Part shown: positions 10,201-18,178 of the stretch, one piece after another | Numbering within the stretch: position 1 is the first letter of the stretch | Layout: every line of letters begins with the position of its first letter | Origin: Polaribacter sp. MED152 | GTDB taxonomy: Bacteria; Bacteroidota; Bacteroidia; Flavobacteriales; Flavobacteriaceae | Length of the DNA stretch: 64,000 nt | Assembly: GCF_000152945.2 (NCBI RefSeq) | Contig: NC_020830.1 | Span: 2,893,501 to 2,957,500, forward strand | Reading direction: 5' to 3' | The notes under the pieces: generated by a model | The model's input: the letters and a program-made list of their open reading frames with translations, nothing else | Told to the model about the DNA's origin: nothing | The model's database searches: none | Position numbers and translations under genes: made by a program

Positions 10201-10896
10201 AAAGAAGCTTTAGATGGTTATTTACAACAAAGAACTTTTGAGAGTAAACGTGAAAAGCCTTTAATGTATAATGATGGTCAAGGTTATATACGTTATCAAA
10301 AAGGATCTCTGGTGTTTTATGCTCTGGGTGATTATATAGGTGATGAAAATTTAAATGGTGCTTTAAAAAGATACGTGGAAAAAGTAAAATTTCAAGAACC
10401 ACCTTACACAACATCAGTAGAAATGGTAAATTATATAAGAGAAGTTACCCCAGATTCTTTACAATATATTATTAAAGATATGTTCGAAACCATTACACTA
10501 TATAAAAATAGAATTGTAGAAGTAGAAACAACAGCGCTTGACAATGGTAAATTTCAGGTAGATATAGAGTTTGAAGTTGCCAAGTATAGAAATGATGAAA
10601 AAGGTAAAAAATACTTTGGAGAAAAAGAGGGTGATACTTTAGTTTATAAAAACCCAAATACAGATAAGGATGTACTTTCTACCAAATTAAATGATTACAT
10701 AGATATAGGTGTTTTCGCTGAAGAAGAAATTGATGGTGTTAAAAAAGAAAAGGAAATTTACCTAAAAAAGCATAAGATTACAGCAATAAATAATAAAATT
10801 ACCATAATTGTAGATGAAAAACCCTCAGAGGTTGGTGTAGATCCATACAATAAGTTAATAGATACAAAGTCAGATGATAATCGAAAGAAAATTTAA
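7246..10896 (+). CDS. ABC-2 permease fused to M1-type metallopeptidase
   Basis: A 1,216-residue membrane protein. Residues 1-590 contain two ABC-2 permease-like halves, each with about six hydrophobic helices. One further helix near residues 570-587 leads into an exported region of about 600 residues. That region carries the zinc motif HEVAH at 937-941 and a third ligand Glu at 961 in LSESMSEY, so it is an M1-like gluzincin. The family's GxMEN exopeptidase motif is not visible; the equivalent stretch reads SFPNTIPFSES. This fusion is known in Bacteroidota as ABC permease/M1 aminopeptidase. It probably works with the upstream ATPase. Substrate unknown. The Glu spacing is HEXXH-X19-E rather than the usual X18. 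Confidence 0.9.
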   Translation: MFSTIYKQELKYWFGRPAFYIYLAIFIFLAFFFSATSAGIWDFLTVTTGSSRIVNSPIGVNGLFNGLTTFIFFLFPSIIGVSVYRDYKSEMHTILYSYPFTKANYLFAKFLSGITVVSIIVLGIGLGMIIGFRFPGTNPDIVGPFNFLTYVKTYLLFILPNVVFFGAIVFAIVTFTRNIAAGFITVIILMFAQAVVVSNLVEADYKMLAAILDPFGSASITYYTEYWTMSEQNSMQIPVESMIIYNRVLWLVISALVFGLVYKFFSFSQNAFSLSFKKVKGERIIKRNYSGITKINLPKVTHDYSFTQNLKATWKLSNIDFKYIIKSWPFISIVLVGVLLIVVGLFTVGNIFGTQTLPVTWQMLNGGGVFVLSINICTFLYAGLLVQRAQIARVNHLVDATTIPNWSLLFSKLIALLKMQLVLVTVVLVSGIIFQIYKGYYNFEIGHYIYELYVLDFINYVVWALLALFIQTLIRNPYLGLFALLIIAIGMPLLSFIGVDEAIFKYNEGPGFSYSDMNGYGFSLGPYLWYKTYWILGGITLIIVALTFWVRGIPFSFAERLSIAKNRFTGKIATTFIVFLVAFLGLGFTIFKENNIDNERISSKEIEKRRVEWEKKYKKYENYKQPRIIAVKTDVDIFPKERVFNASAVLKMVNKTDKAIDSVFLNHNSLKSTFEFTKPNQLVLEDTIHNFDIYKFDTPILPGDTLALKVTVESDKNTMFRKNSPINENGTFINNGMFPSLGYSSAGELTDNQTRKKYDLPRNDLRPYPSDSTALGNTYISKDSDWIDFEATVSTSEDQIAIAPGYLQKEWTENGRRYFHYKMDSKILNFYAFNSARYEVKKEMYKGISLEIYYHKGHEFNLDRMMKGMKASLDYNSENFSPYQHKQVRIIEFPKTSGTFAQSFPNTIPFSESIGFIADVDDESDDGVDYPYAVTVHEVAHQWWAHQVIGADVLGATMLSESMSEYVALKVLEQELGKSKMRTFLKEALDGYLQQRTFESKREKPLMYNDGQGYIRYQKGSLVFYALGDYIGDENLNGALKRYVEKVKFQEPPYTTSVEMVNYIREVTPDSLQYIIKDMFETITLYKNRIVEVETTALDNGKFQVDIEFEVAKYRNDEKGKKYFGEKEGDTLVYKNPNTDKDVLSTKLNDYIDIGVFAEEEIDGVKKEKEIYLKKHKITAINNKITIIVDEKPSEVGVDPYNKLIDTKSDDNRKKI

Positions 10897-10903
10897 ATAG
10901 TAA

Positions 10904-10941
10904 CAAAAAAAATCTCTAAATTAATTTTAGAGATTTTTTTT
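10904..10941. terminator. Bidirectional intrinsic terminator
   Basis: The stem AATCTCTAAA (10911-10920) pairs with TTTAGAGATT (10926-10935). An A-run lies on the left and a T-run on the right, so it can serve both the permease-peptidase gene and the converging DoxX gene. Confidence 0.85.
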
Positions 10942-11332
10942 ATTCTGATTGATTACCAAAAAATGGAATTTGTTTTCTTTCCTTAAATAGAATAATAGCT
11001 GATATAATAAAAATGTAAACAGCTGCTCCAAACAATAAGCCATGGTCGTTATTATGGTTGATGCCAATTTTAGTAATGTGCCCTAAAATTGCACCTGTCA
11101 TAACTCCCATAGTTAAAAGCGCTCCTAACCAAGTTGTTTTTGGTATATATAATAGTATGGATGCTATTAGTTCAATTATGCCTGTTCCAACTCTTAAGTA
11201 AGCTTCATCTTTACCAGCTAATTTGCTAAACAGTTCAACACTTTGGTCTGCAGCAGAAAATTTAAAAAGTAATGTCTGCAGCATTATAATTACAGCAATC
11301 ATTTTTAAAATGATTAGTATGTATTTTTTCAT
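10940..11332 (-). CDS. DoxX family membrane protein
   Basis: A 130-residue integral membrane protein with four hydrophobic segments. The sequence FKFSAADQSVELFSKLAG followed by LRVGTGIIELIASILL matches the DoxX family. DoxX proteins are inner-membrane proteins linked to redox homeostasis or quinone-dependent oxidation, but this member's substrate is unknown. It converges with the permease-peptidase gene and shares its terminator. No partner gene is adjacent. Confidence 0.8.
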   Translation of the reverse strand: MKKYILIILKMIAVIIMLQTLLFKFSAADQSVELFSKLAGKDEAYLRVGTGIIELIASILLYIPKTTWLGALLTMGVMTGAILGHITKIGINHNNDHGLLFGAAVYIFIISAIILFKERKQIPFFGNQSE

Positions 11333-11444
11333 TTATGGTTGATTTTCTATTTAGACGAAAAGGTCTAAAAACCCTTACAATATTGGTTTTATCAACAGAA
11401 AAAAGTAGTACTTTTACAATCAAATAACTACTAATTACAATCGT

Positions 11445-11951
11445 TTGAAAAAGAAGTTTATCAAAAGAAACTTTCAAAAACTACTCTTAGAAAAAGAACA
11501 GAATAGGGTAGTGTCTACAGATATTATTAAAACTGTAGGTATCATTTCTACAGATGAAATTTCTAATTGGATAGATATTAAAACTGCTGTAGAAGACCAT
11601 TTCAAAGTTCATAATACAAAGATTTATAGTTATAGGCCTTACAGTAGAAAAGAAGAAGTGTCTTTCAAACATTTCTCAGAAAAAGATTTTAACTGGAAAG
11701 GTCAAGTATCACAACCAAATTTTAAGGTATTTATAGAGCAACCTTTCGATTTATTAATTGGTTTTTTCAATAAGAGAAACCTATATGTAGAAAATGCTGT
11801 TTTACGATCTAATGCCAAATTTAAAGTAGGTATTTCTAATGTAAATCAGGATTTGTATGACATGGAGATTGCAGTATTACCAAAAAATACCAATCAATTT
11901 TTAGAAGAATTAAAAAAATACTTACTAATTCTTAAAAAAGTAGAAAATTAA
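11445..11951 (+). CDS. DUF6913-like conserved protein, TTG start
   Basis: A 168-residue soluble protein with a basic N-terminus (KKKFIKRNFQK) and the conserved-looking segments TVGIISTDE, EQPFDLLIGFFN and NAKFKVGISN. I associate it with the flavobacterial DUF6913 family that usually sits just upstream of dapA, from memory and unverified. The start is TTG, since no ATG lies in frame before the conserved part. Function unknown; the position next to dapA is the only clue. Confidence 0.7.
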   Translation: MKKKFIKRNFQKLLLEKEQNRVVSTDIIKTVGIISTDEISNWIDIKTAVEDHFKVHNTKIYSYRPYSRKEEVSFKHFSEKDFNWKGQVSQPNFKVFIEQPFDLLIGFFNKRNLYVENAVLRSNAKFKVGISNVNQDLYDMEIAVLPKNTNQFLEELKKYLLILKKVEN

Positions 11952-12041
11952 ACTTCAATCTTAAAGTTGTGAATTCTTTATATTCTAAATGAATTGTACA
12001 ATTTCATATTTGTAAATATTGTAATTTTACCGAGTTAAAAA

Positions 12042-12926
12042 ATGAAACTGATGCAAAAATTTGTTGGTACAGGAGTAGCGTTAATTACGCCCTTTAAGGA
12101 AGATTTATCTGTAAATATAGAAGCACTTAAAAAATTAGTGAACTTCAACATTGAAAATGGTACAAATTACTTGGTTATAAATGGCACAACAGGTGAAAGT
12201 GCAACTATTACTAAAGAAGAAAAGCAACTTATTATAGATGTAATTATTAAAGAGAACAATAAGAGAGTTCCTTTAGTATTAGGTGTTGGTGGTAATAATA
12301 CAACAGAGGTTGTAAAAGAACTTAAAACCAGAGATTTTACTGGTATAGATGGTGTTTTGTCTGTAGCTCCTTATTACAGTAAACCAACTCAAGAAGGTTT
12401 CTATCAGCATTATAAAGCATTAGCAGAAGCAACAGAATTGCCAATTATCTTATACAATGTTCCTGGCAGAACTGCTAAAAATATGGAACCATCAACAACA
12501 ATTAGGTTGGCAAACGATTTTGAAAATATTGTAGGAGTTAAAGAAGCTGGTAATATTCAACAACAATACAACAGTCTCTTAAAAGATAAACCAGAAGATT
12601 TCTTAATTATTTCTGGAGACGATGATTTAGCATTAGGAGTGGCCTTAGCAGGTGGTTCAGGAGTTATCTCTGTAATTGGTCAGGCTTTTCCAGCTGAATT
12701 TTCAAAAATGATTCAATTAGGTTTAGAAGGTAAAAATAAAGAGGCTTATAAAATACACTTTAAGCTTATGGATATTATCGACTATATTTTTGAAGAAAAT
12801 AATCCTGCAGGAATTAAAACTGTACTACAAGAATTAAATATTTGTGGTAATGACGTGCGTTTACCATTGGTAAAAGCAAGTAGTCAACTGTCAGAAAAGA
12901 TAGCAAACTACGTAGCTAACTTTTAA
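12042..12926 (+). CDS. dapA: 4-hydroxy-tetrahydrodipicolinate synthase
   Basis: This enzyme condenses pyruvate with aspartate semialdehyde, the first committed step of lysine and diaminopimelate synthesis. The class I aldolase landmarks are present: [10 protein letters not shown] near residue 46, the catalytic Tyr in [11 protein letters not shown] and the Schiff-base Lys in VGVKEAGN. The length of 294 residues is normal. The ATG at 12042 (MKLMQKF) or the in-frame ATG at 12051 (MQKFVGTG) could each be used, and the second fits the family's usual N-terminus better. dapF, a later gene of the same pathway, lies about 42 kb away. Confidence 0.96.
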   Translation: MKLMQKFVGTGVALITPFKEDLSVNIEALKKLVNFNIENGTNYLVINGTTGESATITKEEKQLIIDVIIKENNKRVPLVLGVGGNNTTEVVKELKTRDFTGIDGVLSVAPYYSKPTQEGFYQHYKALAEATELPIILYNVPGRTAKNMEPSTTIRLANDFENIVGVKEAGNIQQQYNSLLKDKPEDFLIISGDDDLALGVALAGGSGVISVIGQAFPAEFSKMIQLGLEGKNKEAYKIHFKLMDIIDYIFEENNPAGIKTVLQELNICGNDVRLPLVKASSQLSEKIANYVANF

Positions 12927-13107
12927 TTCTTAACAAACTTTTAGTATCTTCTTATTAAAATTTTAAGGCTTTTTGATGCATTATTGCAAGGTAAATTAGC
13001 GCAAGAAATTGTGATTGGCTGCAATCTGTAATTTTATGCAATAATTTAACAAAGGTTAAGTTTTATTTTGTTAAAAATAAATGCTTTTATTATCCATAAT
13101 TAATTAC

Positions 13108-13115
13108 TAATTTTG
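13108..13115 (+). promoter_or_regulatory. -7 element TAATTTTG directly before bamD
   Basis: An exact TAnnTTTG match ends four bases (CAGG) before the bamD ATG. With the usual distance from -7 box to start site, transcription would begin at or next to the A of the ATG, giving a leaderless mRNA. No matching -33 TTG is clear. Confidence 0.5.
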
Positions 13116-13119
13116 CAGG

Positions 13120-13989
13120 ATGCAAAAAATTAAAAATTTAGCGTATTTATTGGCTTTAAGTCTTTTATTATACTCTTGTGGTGAATACCAAAAAGTGTTA
13201 AATAAAGGTAGTGTAGAAGAAAAATACAAGATGGCCGTAAAAATGTACGAAACAAAAAAGTTTAGCAAGGCATTGCGTTTGTTCGAAAAAGTTACACCAG
13301 CTTACAGAGGTAAACCACAAATGGAGCGTATTCAGTTTATGGTTGCACAATCTAATTTTAATGTAAAAAATTACACAACTGCTGGTTATTATTTTGATCG
13401 TTTTACAAAAAACTATCCAAGTAGCTCTAAAAACGAAGAGGCTGCTTTTTTATCTGCCTATAGTTACAAACTAGCTTCACCAGTTTCAAGTAAAGACCCT
13501 ACAGATACAAGAAAAGCATTAGAGTCTTTTCAAATGTTTATCAATAATTATCCAGATTCTGACAAAATAGAAGAAGCAAATCAACACTATAAAGAGTTAA
13601 GATACAAGCTACAGAAAAAATATTTTGATATTGCAAAGGTGTATTACACTACCGCAGATTATGATATGAGAAACTATAAAGCAGCTATACAAGCTTTCGA
13701 TAATTTATTAGCAGATTATTTAGGATCTGAATTTAAAGAAGAAGCTTTGTTTTATAGATTAAAAGCAGCACATGATTTTGTATTAAAGAGTACAGAAAGA
13801 AGAAAACCAGAAAGAATTAAAGATGCTATTGAAGCATATGATAAATTAGTAAGAAATTACCCAGAATCTCAGTACTTAGAAGAGGCTAATGAGATGTTGA
13901 CTACCTTGCAAAAAGAAGATGTAAGAGTGGCTGCATTAATGGCTAAAGTAAAAGAAATAGAAAAAGGTAAGGTTTTAAATAATAATTAA
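13120..13989 (+). CDS. bamD: Outer membrane protein assembly factor BamD
   Basis: A lipoprotein (lipobox LLLYSC, Cys about residue 20) of 289 residues built from TPR repeats (KMYETKKFSKALRLFEKV, YYFDRFTKNYPSS, NYKAAIQAFDNLLADY, AYDKLVRNYPES). It belongs to the BAM complex that folds beta-barrel proteins into the outer membrane. It is some 45 residues longer than the E. coli protein, which is usual for Bacteroidota. It opens a tight run of genes: rpoZ starts five bases after its stop and coaBC follows. Confidence 0.93.
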   Translation: MQKIKNLAYLLALSLLLYSCGEYQKVLNKGSVEEKYKMAVKMYETKKFSKALRLFEKVTPAYRGKPQMERIQFMVAQSNFNVKNYTTAGYYFDRFTKNYPSSSKNEEAAFLSAYSYKLASPVSSKDPTDTRKALESFQMFINNYPDSDKIEEANQHYKELRYKLQKKYFDIAKVYYTTADYDMRNYKAAIQAFDNLLADYLGSEFKEEALFYRLKAAHDFVLKSTERRKPERIKDAIEAYDKLVRNYPESQYLEEANEMLTTLQKEDVRVAALMAKVKEIEKGKVLNNN

Positions 13990-13993
13990 TATT

Positions 13994-14314
13994 ATGGATT
14001 ATAAAGACACAAAAGCAGCTATAAGTACTATTACTTATAACAAGAACGAGATTGAAGCACCTACTGAAAATATCTACGAAGCAATTTCTATAATTGCAAA
14101 AAGAGCAAATCAAATCAATTCTGATTTAAAGAAAGAGTTAGTAGATAAATTAGATGAGTTTGCTACTTATAATGATAGTTTAGAAGAGGTTTTTGAAAAC
14201 AAAGAACAAATAGAAGTTTCTAAATTTTACGAGCGTTTGCCAAAGCCAACTGCAATTGCAGTAGAGGAGTGGTTAAATGATAAAGTATATTACAGAACTC
14301 CAGAAGCAGAATAA
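13994..14314 (+). CDS. rpoZ: RNA polymerase omega subunit
   Basis: A 106-residue protein with the omega-like core NIYEAISIIAKRANQI and the Bacteroidota-specific acidic C-terminal half (ERLPKPTAIAVEEWLNDKVYY). It helps assemble and stabilise beta-prime in RNA polymerase. The bamD-rpoZ-coaBC order is typical of flavobacteria and supports the call, although similarity to E. coli omega is weak. It is separated by only 4 bp from the genes on each side. Confidence 0.88.
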   Translation: MDYKDTKAAISTITYNKNEIEAPTENIYEAISIIAKRANQINSDLKKELVDKLDEFATYNDSLEEVFENKEQIEVSKFYERLPKPTAIAVEEWLNDKVYYRTPEAE

Positions 14315-14317
14315 ACC

Positions 14318-15529
14318 ATGTCTGTTTTAAGTGGTAAAAAAATTCTTTTAGGCATTACTGCAGGAATTGCTGCTTACAAAACAGCCAGTTTAGTTCGCTT
14401 ACTTATAAAATTAGACGCAGATGTTAAAGTAATTATGACACCTGCGTCTAAAGATTTTATAACACCTCTTACACTTACCACACTTTCTAAAAACCCTGTT
14501 AATTCTGCTTTTTATGATAAAGAAGATGAAAACGAGGTTTGGAATAATCACGTAGATTTAGGCCTTTGGGCCGATTATTTTTTAATTGCACCTGCAACTG
14601 CAAACACACTTTCCAAAATGGCAAATGGTGTTTGTGATAATTTGTTGTTAGCTACATATTTATCTGCTAAATGTCCTGTTTATTTTGCACCAGCTATGGA
14701 TTTGGACATGTATAAACATCCTTCTACAAAAGAAAGTTTGTCCAAACTTCAATCGTACCAAAATGTAATGATTCCTGCTACTTCTGGAGAATTAGCAAGT
14801 GGTTTGGTTGGTGAAGGTAGAATGGCTGAGCCAGAAGATATTGTATCATTCATAGAAAATGATGTACTTTCTAAATTACCATTAAAAGGTAAAAAAGTAT
14901 TGATTACTGCAGGGCCAACTTACGAGGCTATAGATCCTGTTCGATTTATAGGAAATCATTCTTCAGGTAAAATGGGTTTTGCAATTGCTAAAACTGCTGC
15001 TAATTTAGGAGCTGAGGTTTATTTAATTTCAGGGCCAAGTCATCAGAAAATAAAACATTCTTTGGTAAAGAGAATAGATGTGGTTTCTGCTGAAGATATG
15101 TATATTGAAGCACATAAGCATTTTGAGGAGGTTGATATTGCTATCTTATCTGCAGCAGTTGCAGATTATAAACCAAAAAATATAGCAGATCAGAAAATAA
15201 AAAAGAAAGATACTTCGTTAACTATTGAGCTAGCACCAACAAAAGATATTTTAGCCTCATTAGGTGCTATAAAAAAAGATCAATTTTTAGTTGGCTTTGC
15301 ATTAGAAACAAATAATGAAGTTGAGAATGCTATTGGCAAAATAAAAAGAAAAAACTTAGATGCCATAGTTTTAAACTCGCTAAAAGATAAAGGTGCTGGG
15401 TTTGCAACGAATACAAATAAAATTACTATTATTGATAAAGATTTTAATCAGAAACCATTCGATTTAAAGTCTAAAGATGAGGTTGCTAAAGACATCATCA
15501 ATGAAATTATACTAAAGTTACATGCGTAA
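14318..15529 (+). CDS. coaBC: Bifunctional phosphopantothenoylcysteine decarboxylase/synthase
   Basis: A 403-residue coenzyme A enzyme. The N-terminal flavin decarboxylase (CoaC) is residues 1-190 and the CTP-dependent ligase (CoaB) the rest. CoaC motifs include GITAGIAAYK, the catalytic His in NHVDLGLWAD, and PAMDLDMYKHP. CoaB has TAGPTYEAIDPVRFIGNHSSG and the AAVADYKP loop. Two positions are non-canonical: the usual PAMN reads PAMD, and the substrate-lid Cys (normally ACG) is Ser in GELASGLVGEGRM. I believe these are shared by other Bacteroidota, so the enzyme should still be active. Its stop overlaps the next start by 8 bp. Confidence 0.95.
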   Translation: MSVLSGKKILLGITAGIAAYKTASLVRLLIKLDADVKVIMTPASKDFITPLTLTTLSKNPVNSAFYDKEDENEVWNNHVDLGLWADYFLIAPATANTLSKMANGVCDNLLLATYLSAKCPVYFAPAMDLDMYKHPSTKESLSKLQSYQNVMIPATSGELASGLVGEGRMAEPEDIVSFIENDVLSKLPLKGKKVLITAGPTYEAIDPVRFIGNHSSGKMGFAIAKTAANLGAEVYLISGPSHQKIKHSLVKRIDVVSAEDMYIEAHKHFEEVDIAILSAAVADYKPKNIADQKIKKKDTSLTIELAPTKDILASLGAIKKDQFLVGFALETNNEVENAIGKIKRKNLDAIVLNSLKDKGAGFATNTNKITIIDKDFNQKPFDLKSKDEVAKDIINEIILKLHA

Positions 15530-16412
15530 ATTAATTCTTCTATTAACCTTGTTTTTTGTGGCATTCAATAGCAATTCGCAAGAATTGAATTGTTTGGTGA
15601 AAATAAATTATGAGCAAATTGCAGGTTCAAATAGACAGGTTTTTGTAACCTTAGAAAATGCACTTTCAGAATTTATCAATAAAACAAAATGGACAGAAAG
15701 AGTTGTTCAGGCTGAAGAACGAGTAGATTGTGCAATGAATATTATCATCACCTCTAGAAATGATAATACGTTTAATGCAACAATTCAGGTGCAATCATCA
15801 AGACCAATTTATGGTTCTAGCTATTTAACACCAATTTTAAATATTAAGGATAACGATTTTACATTTCGTTATAATGAGTTTGATCCTCTAAATTATAACA
15901 GAAACGCTTTCGATAGTAATTTAATATCTACCATTGTTTTTTATGTTTACACAATTTTAGGAGTAGATGCAGATACTTTTTCTAAATTTGGTGGCGATTA
16001 TGAGTTGAAAGAAGCTCAAAATGTGATGTTGCAAGCACAGCAAAGTGGTATTGCATCTTGGCAAAATGTAGTTGGTAAACAAAATAGATATTTATTGATT
16101 GATAATTTGTTAGCTCCTAAACTTAAAAAGTATAGAGAGGTGATGTATGATTACCATATAAAAGGGATGGATAATTTTGTGTCGAACAAAGAATTTGCCA
16201 AACAAACCATAGAAACTAGTGTGCTCTCTATGGAGCAGTTGTTCAATAAAACAGTGGGTAATTACTTAATTCGAATCTTTTTTGATGCAAAAGCCAATGA
16301 AATTGTAAATATATATTCAGATGGCCCAAGAACTAAAAATAGTTCTAATGTTAGTACTACATTAAAAAGAATTTCTCCAAATAATAACGCAAAGTGGAGA
16401 AATATTGAATAA
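15522..16412 (+). CDS. DUF4835 family exported protein
   Basis: A 296-residue protein with a cleavable signal peptide (MRKLILLLTLFFVAFNSNSQ). The segments ELNCLVKINYEQIAGSNRQV, SRPIYGSSYLTPILNI and the FNEFDPL-like FRYNEFDPLNYNRN fit the DUF4835 family found downstream of coaBC in Bacteroidota. The location is probably periplasmic or outer membrane. Function unknown. The ATG overlaps the coaBC stop (ATGCGTAA), so translation is probably coupled. Confidence 0.85.
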   Translation: MRKLILLLTLFFVAFNSNSQELNCLVKINYEQIAGSNRQVFVTLENALSEFINKTKWTERVVQAEERVDCAMNIIITSRNDNTFNATIQVQSSRPIYGSSYLTPILNIKDNDFTFRYNEFDPLNYNRNAFDSNLISTIVFYVYTILGVDADTFSKFGGDYELKEAQNVMLQAQQSGIASWQNVVGKQNRYLLIDNLLAPKLKKYREVMYDYHIKGMDNFVSNKEFAKQTIETSVLSMEQLFNKTVGNYLIRIFFDAKANEIVNIYSDGPRTKNSSNVSTTLKRISPNNNAKWRNIE

Positions 16413-16472
16413 TATTTTCTTTTAATTTTCTGATATTATTTCACTAATTTTAACCTACAAAAATTAGTAAAC

Positions 16473-18125
16473 TTGCTTACACAACTTTCTATAAATAACT
16501 ACGCTTTAATCAATCAATTAGCTATTGATTTTTCTTCTGGTTTGTCTATTATAACAGGAGAAACTGGAGCAGGAAAATCTATCTTGTTAGGTGCTTTAGG
16601 TTTGGTTTTGGGTAACAGAGCAGATTTATCTTCTTTAAAAGATACTACTAAAAAGTGTGTAGTAGAAGCTAAGGTTGCTATAGAAAGTTACAATTTAATA
16701 AGCTTTTTTAATGAAGTTGATTTAGATTACGAAGCAGAAACCATTATAAGAAGAGAAATTTTGCCTTCTGGTAAATCAAGGGCTTTTGTAAACGATACAC
16801 CAGTAAAGTTAAGTGTGTTAAATGAGTTGAGGGTAAAGTTGATTGATGTTCATTCTCAACATCAAACCATGCAATTATCAGATAATGGTTTTCAATTTAC
16901 TATTCTTGATGCACTTGCTAAAAATAAGGCTGAATTAGAAAAATATGCTGTTCAATTCAAGAGGCTAAATCAATTAAAGAAAGAATTTCAGGAGTTAGAA
17001 CAATCTCAAAAAGAGGCCAATCAAAAACATGATTATAATTTGCATTTGTTTAATGAGTTAGATGAAGCAAATTTAAAAGCCGATGAACAAGAAGATTTAG
17101 AGGAAAAATTAGAAAAGCTTAATAATATTGAAGATATTAAACTTAATATTTCTGAGGCTTTAGAAATTTCTGAGAATGATGAAATTGGTATTCAAAACTT
17201 ACTAAACACTTTAGAAAACAGGTTGTCTAAAATCGCGGGTTTTTCTAAAGAATATCAAAACTTATCAGAAAGAGTAACTTCTGTAAAAATTGAGTTTGAT
17301 GATATTGTTTCTGAATTAGAAAATGCAAATGAAAATGTAGATTTTAATCCGAATGAAATAGAGGAGCTAAATGATAGATTACAGTTAATTTACAACTTGC
17401 AGAAAAAGCATTATGTAAATTCAAATCAAGAATTATTAGCTGTTTTAGAAGAATTATCCACTAAAGTTTCTCAAGTCGAAAATGCTGAAGAAACTATTAA
17501 TAATAAAAAGAAAGAAATTGAAGAAGTCTCTAAAAAGTTAGATGCTATTGCTTCAATCATTTCAAAAAATAGAACCAAGGCTATACCTAATTTAACCAAA
17601 GAGTTAGAAACTCTTTTAGCAGATTTAGGTATGGAAAATGCACGTTTTTCAATAAAAGTAAATTCTGGCAAAACTTATTTCGCAAATGGTAAAGATGAAC
17701 TTTCATTTTTATTTTCGGCAAATAAAGGAGGGAATTTTGGCGAATTAAAAAAAGTAGCTTCTGGTGGTGAATTGTCTAGAATAATGCTTTCTGTAAAGAA
17801 GGTGTTGTCTGCAAATACACAGTTACCAACCATTATTTTCGATGAAATAGACACAGGAGTTTCAGGTGAAGTTTCTAACAAAATAGCAGCTATTATGCAG
17901 CAGATGAGTAATAATATGCAAGTTATCGCTATTACCCATTTACCACAAATTGCAGCAAAAGGTGTTAATCATTACAAAGTATTTAAGAAAGACGAGAATG
18001 GTATTACCACAACAAATTTAAAACAACTTTCTAATGAAGAAAGAGTTGTAGAAATTGCAGAAATGTTAAGTGGTAAAGACATTTCAGATTCAGCTTTAAC
18101 ACATGCCAAAGAGTTATTAAATTAA
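16473..18125 (+). CDS. recN: DNA repair protein RecN, TTG start
   Basis: A 550-residue SMC-like ATPase for double-strand break repair. Walker A GETGAGKSILLGALG is near residue 30, a long coiled coil covers about 150-350, signature VASGGELSRIMLS follows, and Walker B is TIIFDEIDTGVSG. The C-terminal ITHLPQIAAKG is typical of RecN. The start is TTG (MLTQLSINNYALI); no ATG precedes the conserved N-terminus. It follows DUF4835 by 60 bp. Confidence 0.95.
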   Translation: MLTQLSINNYALINQLAIDFSSGLSIITGETGAGKSILLGALGLVLGNRADLSSLKDTTKKCVVEAKVAIESYNLISFFNEVDLDYEAETIIRREILPSGKSRAFVNDTPVKLSVLNELRVKLIDVHSQHQTMQLSDNGFQFTILDALAKNKAELEKYAVQFKRLNQLKKEFQELEQSQKEANQKHDYNLHLFNELDEANLKADEQEDLEEKLEKLNNIEDIKLNISEALEISENDEIGIQNLLNTLENRLSKIAGFSKEYQNLSERVTSVKIEFDDIVSELENANENVDFNPNEIEELNDRLQLIYNLQKKHYVNSNQELLAVLEELSTKVSQVENAEETINNKKKEIEEVSKKLDAIASIISKNRTKAIPNLTKELETLLADLGMENARFSIKVNSGKTYFANGKDELSFLFSANKGGNFGELKKVASGGELSRIMLSVKKVLSANTQLPTIIFDEIDTGVSGEVSNKIAAIMQQMSNNMQVIAITHLPQIAAKGVNHYKVFKKDENGITTTNLKQLSNEERVVEIAEMLSGKDISDSALTHAKELLN

Positions 18126-18126
18126 G

Positions 18127-18134
18127 TATCTTTG
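18127..18134 (+). promoter_or_regulatory. -7 element TATCTTTG upstream of fabI
   Basis: An exact TAnnTTTG match starts two bases after the recN stop and 45 bp before the fabI ATG. No strong -33 TTG is seen, because the position lies in the recN coding end. It suggests fabI has its own promoter. Confidence 0.4.
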
Positions 18135-18178
18135 TCTTATCAACTAAAAAATAACCAGTAAATAGAATATTTAGTATT

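Noticed and set aside
12950..13030. A short stop-to-stop reading frame (LFDALLQGKLAQEIVIGCNL) and a distant inverted repeat (ATTATTGCA/TGCAATAAT) between dapA and bamD
   Set aside because: It has no start codon and covers only about 24 codons. The arms of the repeat are 48 bases apart. A decayed gene fragment is possible but not supported.
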